DNA of 64,000 nt from Sycobia sp. Sy_11 (lineage: Eukaryota; Arthropoda; Insecta; Hymenoptera; Epichrysomallidae), in assembly GCA_018907035.1 (NCBI GenBank), contig JACCIC010000227.1, positions 579,001 through 643,000 of the forward strand, written 5' to 3'. The translations under genes and the position numbers were made by a program. This document shows positions 60,147-64,000 of the stretch, piece by piece. Position 1 is the first letter of the stretch. Each line of letters opens with the position of its first letter. Under the pieces are notes generated by a model. That model did no database searches. It was not told the origin of the DNA and saw nothing but the letters and a program-made list of their open reading frames with translations.

Positions 60147-60882
60147 GTAGAACAACACTTTCTTCTTAGCCAAATGCGGCCGTTTTCGCTCAAACGTTGC
60201 AATAAATTCGCATAATACTCGCCGTTGTTAGTTTTTCCTTTTTCAAGATAGTCAATGAAAATTGTCCCACACTCATCCCAAAAGACCGACGCCATAATCT
60301 TGCCTGCAGATGAATAGGTATTTGCTTTCTTTGGAGCCGGTTATGCTTTTTGAGTCCATTGTTGTGATTGTTCTTTTGTTTCTGGTGTAAAGTAGGGACC
60401 CATGTTTTATCCATGGTTATGAAACGGCGCAACAATTCGGCTGTATTTTTGCGAAACCTTGCCAAACACTCAACTGAAACATCTTCACAACGCTGTTTTT
60501 GTTCCATTATGAGCAAACGCGGCGTCTATCTTACGCACAGCTTTGTCATCTTAAAATGTTCAGTTAATATGCTATCTACCGTACTTTTTGAAATGCCTAC
60601 CATGTCTGTTACCTCGCGCACTTTCAGTCGACGGTCATCCAGTACCGCTTTGTGGATTGTCTTCAACATTTCTAGAATCGTGACCTCGTTTGGTCGATCA
60701 CTGCGATGCTTGTCTTGGCAGCACGTGCGGCCTCCTTTAAACTCTGCTACCCAATGTTTTACTGTTGCAAACGAAGGAGCATTCTCGGCCAGAGTAGGGT
60801 CTAGTTCAGCTTTTATATTGATCGGGCTGAGGCTTTTCAAATAAAAGTATTGTATAACATAACGATGACCAATTTTTTCCAT
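60147..60882 (-). pseudogene. Mariner C transposase, N-terminal two-thirds
   Basis: The ATG at 60882-60880 opens MEKIGHRYVIQYFYLKS. The helix-turn-helix region follows (SFATVKHWVAEFKGGRTC, RRLKVREVTDMVGISKSTV). After a frameshift near 60520 the first catalytic Asp appears in FITMDKTW. More frameshifts follow, and coding similarity ends at ..KKKVLFY at 60147, one residue short of the expected second-Asp block. Confidence 0.88.
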
Positions 60883-61547
60883 GTTTACAAATTCACTGAA
60901 AATGTTCACTATTCATGGCTGTCAAGCAAATACTAAACATCATGACGTCTTCAAACCTGAGACATATTCTTTATAGATCGTGTACTTTCTAATACAATGG
61001 TATTTTATGAGCAACTACCGCCACCTCTAGGCCAGGCCAGATACTTCTGGGACCACCCTTGTATATAGAATATTTGTAAAAAGAAGCTGGACCTAGTCCC
61101 GACCTTATAGTATTAATAATTTAAAAATCTTTTATATAATTTGGTTGATATTATGAGCAATACTTTAAAAAATTTCTGAAAATTTAATTTTTTTCTCCTA
61201 AGATAATATCAGCATTGGTGACTATGAAAATAAGAATGAAATATTTTATTAAAAAACTGTCCTCTAACGCGATTGATTCGTATTAGAATATATGGAAGTT
61301 CAATAAGAAGAAATTTGAGTTCTTTGAAATCAAAAAATGCGCTCTATGCAAATCACGTTATCAGAAACAGAAAAATAGGAAAAAATCTAATTAAACATAA
61401 ATATTAAATTCTCTTATAGTACTTTCTTGATACAGATAATACAGCAGTTCATTTATAATTATATATACCATGAAAATGCATCAGGCCTTTCTACAATACC
61501 ATAGACCAGAAAATAACATTTGAATTATAATCCCATCATGAACAATC

Positions 61548-61850
61548 CATGAAGACAATGCACCAACTCACAGATGCGTTATTGCAATCGCCAAAATTAA
61601 TGAATTAAAGTTTAAATTGCTACCTCGTACACCCTATTCGCCATATTTAGCTCTCTCGGATTATTTTCTATACCCAGTCTTGGAAAAATGGCTCACCTGT
61701 TAAAGATTTTCAAACAATGAAGAGGTGATGACGGCAGTTAATGGCTATTATGAGGAGCTTGACAATCCTTATGATAAAAAGGGTATCGAACTTATTGAAC
61801 ATCGCTGGAAAAAGTTTATAGAGCTGAACGGAGATTATGTTGAAAAATAA
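61548..61850 (+). pseudogene. Mariner C transposase, C-terminal third
   Basis: Begins at HEDNAPTH (second Asp) and continues ..AKINELKFKLLPRTPYSPYL then ALSDYFLYP. The third Asp comes 34 residues after the second, so the DD34D spacing is kept. After a stop and frameshift it ends IEHRWKKFIELNGDYVEK at 61850. It starts exactly where the minus-strand N-terminal part leaves off. Confidence 0.88.
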
Positions 61851-61947
61851 ATATATTTTTTTTAAAAATTTTTGAATTTTATTTGTTAGGCCAGGTACTT
61901 CTGAGACCACCCTCGTACACTCTTAATCCCAAAGTAAAAAAAACGTA

Positions 61948-62400
61948 TCAGTCATAAATGTGACTATTTATGATCAAGAAAGAATTTATTTCTCGTTTGG
62001 AATAGGGTGAACAATTTCTGTTACAGAAGGAGGCTTTTCCAGAGAAAAATTCTTTAAAGTAATCGATGCAATAAGGCAACGAAGCCGCGAGAAGATTCGA
62101 AATTCCAATATGAGTTTCTTTTGACCAAGCAAGCAAATAAATGGCTCTAACAGAGGCTCTATTATGGATTTTCGTTCGATGCTTATTTTTTCTCATAAAT
62201 CATTCATTGTCTTACTCTCTTTTACATCGTCTTCAGTATTTCTCGCTCTTCTTATCATAGGTCTATCCCGGTATCTTTTGTGGTCGCGTAGCTAGCCAAG
62301 TATTTCTTTTGCTTCGTCGCTTACGTCCTTTTTTCCCTGTATCTTCTTTAGTTTCTTTTTCTGCATGGGTTACTTTATATAGGCTCGCAGCTCTTTTCAT
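61948..62400 (-). other. Possible coding remnant, unrecognised
   Basis: The minus strand has an open run at 62196-61948 (RASVRAIYLLAWSKETHIGI) and, upstream, a lysine-rich run from an ATG near 62365 (MQKKKLKKIQGKKDVSDEAK) with one stop. The two are not in one frame. I recognise no family, and chance is possible. Confidence 0.2.
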
Positions 62401-63960
62401 ATTTGACTATTCGTATTTTACGGGTTTCATTTGGTAAGTAGCATAAATTGCAATTAATTATTGTTAAACAAAATGCTACAGATAGGCTATTTTTACCATG
62501 ATTACTTTTCCACGTTGCGAGTGTAATAATTAGCTGTATGGATATTATTAAAAAAGTATTTTCACTAATTTAAAAAAAAGTGCTTCCAATGAAAATGGAT
62601 GTATATAAAGTAATAGGATAGGTATTTTTAAAGATAACTCTTTTAATTATTTTGATTCAAGTTATGTTACTTCTATTATAATGTTATTTAAAATACGTAT
62701 TTACAGTAAAGTATGAACTAATGAAACTAGTGGTTTGTCTGCTAACAATTTATTTTTAATATTAGAGATATTTCAAACCTAAATTCTCGTTAGAATTCGC
62801 TTTATATGAAAAATTCAACGAAACTAATGAACTTGCAGAATATAGACGATATAGAATATAAACAATAAACTTTAGTTTATATACAATAAGCCAGATCGGA
62901 ATTTAATAAGAATAACGGATTCATAATAATAATTATATTAAAATTAGACAATTAGATAAAAATACAATTTCCAAAAACTAACGGGTAACAGATCAAATAT
63001 TTATGAATCAAATTTTCTGAGTTTTGATGTTAATATTTTTATGAAAAGCCTTATATGTACTTCTTATATTACTATATAAACATGTATTTTTAGTGTTTTC
63101 TTATGTATTAATATCCACTTAGATATTAATACCTAGCTTTTATTTAGTTCTTCATCAATATTTTTAATTAAACACAGAAGTATCTTTATTTGTCTAGCGT
63201 TCACATTTATGGTTATTTAACACTTTTTGTCATTTAATAGAGATGTTTGTTCAAAATTCTGTTTTATTGCATTAGCAAAATAAAAATTTCTATCTATTGA
63301 TTTTATCTAATAAAGTATCTATTTAATTAGAGATGATAGATTTTCAGTACGAAGGAACTGATTTTTACCGTTATTTTATAAACATATATGAATATATCCT
63401 TATTAAATATTTTATACTAAATTTTATTCTTCCGTTAACTAAATTTATAAATAAATGAAAAGAAGATAATTTTTGGATTTGATACGTATTAATTATTACT
63501 CTCATTGCCTTATAAAACATTATTCATCCTCAGGATGTGCGCAGTATATAACGCAACGTCGTTCTGCAGTTTCACACTAAACTTAATTAAAGAACTTCAC
63601 TAACACAATAACATATTTCAAGCGTCCGCAGCACGTGTAAAAGTGGAATTTTTGCATCGTCTGGCTCTTTGCTTGTCTGAGCTATAAAATATTCAATAAC
63701 AACTGATAATATCTAAAAAGTGAACTAATATTATGCTTGATAGAAAAATTGAATTGAATTGCGGAGATGGATGCTAAAATCAAATTCTCCTCTCGCCGTG
63801 CGTGCGGAAACGTCGTTTGTCGGCGGAAATGATTCGCGAATTGAAATTGTAAATGTCAAGTGCAAAAAGAGCGCTAGGAGGCTTGAAATACTAATATCGT
63901 AGTATACGCAGCGAGTCAACGGCGGATGCGACCTATTTGCGCCCCACGGTGGTGCGATGG

Positions 63961-64000
<40 letters not shown>
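62401..64000. other. AT-rich sequence to the window end
   Basis: No gene recognised. A small GC-richer patch lies at 63780-63960, and a (TA)n run from 63963 reaches the window edge. Confidence 0.6.

Larger units (their letters stand above)
59460..61917. mobile_element. Rearranged mariner element C within a large inverted repeat
   Basis: Imperfect inverted arms: 59460-60146 and about 60930-61540. Each arm holds non-mariner flank, a TIR (TACAAGGGTGGTCCCAGAAG inward from 60007; its mirror ends at 61063) and 5' UTR. Between them lies the N-terminal two-thirds of a transposase on the minus strand. Right after the second arm the C-terminal third runs on the plus strand to a 3' TIR ending near 61917. 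The arms differ by roughly 5-10% with indels, including about 40 bp near 61170-61210. Confidence 0.85.

Noticed and set aside
59460..61540. Inverted repeat as a simple hairpin-read or assembly artefact
   Set aside because: The arms differ by many substitutions and indels, and the transposase C-terminus continues outside the arm, which an artefact would not produce. Long reads should still confirm it.

Overview
The window looks like insect nuclear DNA. It is strongly AT-rich, dense in (TA)n, (GA)n and (CA)n microsatellites, has spliced genes with long introns, and carries mariner, BEL/Pao, Penelope-like and RNase-H-bearing LINE elements. That mix, with GC-rich patches in an AT background, fits a hymenopteran such as an ant; this assignment is inference. 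There is no CRISPR array, rRNA or bacterial-type operon.

The one host gene that can be assembled with confidence occupies positions 544-27986 on the minus strand. It is the 5' part of an axonemal dynein heavy chain, closest to the DNAH2 (1-beta, inner-arm I1/f) type. Eight exons (27884-27986, 26144-26214, 23892-24263, 20856-21102, 15709-16166, 11000-11136, 2152-about 2467, 544-1117) join with consistent phases into about 759 codons of the N-terminal tail (DHC_N1 region). The motor domain lies beyond the left edge. The 137-nt exon at 11000-11136 is not visible as a minus-strand open reading frame and was found from its splice sites and the expected tail sequence. Introns run from 1.0 to 8.5 kb and hold a degenerate mariner (7235-8501), a diverged 64-bp minisatellite (8552-8795), a tRNA-like SINE with perfect 13-bp target duplications (10197-10405), two near-identical copies of a short repeat ending in (TA)n (10608 and 19618), and several GC-rich non-coding islands. 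An unexplained exon-like block lies at 1550-1821 inside the last complete intron.

From 28 to 64 kb I find no intact host gene, only mobile elements and AT-rich spacer. In order these are: an inverted array of about 60-bp repeats resembling a foldback element (30939-31346); a mariner inserted into a (TA)n tract (31413-32701); a BEL/Pao element reduced by internal deletion (32752-35742) with a 42-bp minisatellite in its LTR; the 5' half of a second BEL/Pao element (about 36900-39109); a 5'-truncated Penelope-like element with RT, GIY-YIG nuclease and a hammerhead-ribozyme-like core (39600-40800); broken unrecognised coding remnants near 46.0-46.65 kb; a head-to-head Penelope-like remnant (51373-51930); a full-length but dead LINE with poly-A and 12-bp target duplications (53051-58404); and a mariner whose transposase is split by inversion at the second catalytic aspartate, inside a large imperfect inverted repeat (59460-61917).

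Nothing here is convincingly a new biological system. The most useful leads are the reconstructed dynein tail gene, the Penelope-linked ribozyme motif, the foldback-like array, the rearranged mariner, and the orphan exon-like and coding remnants.
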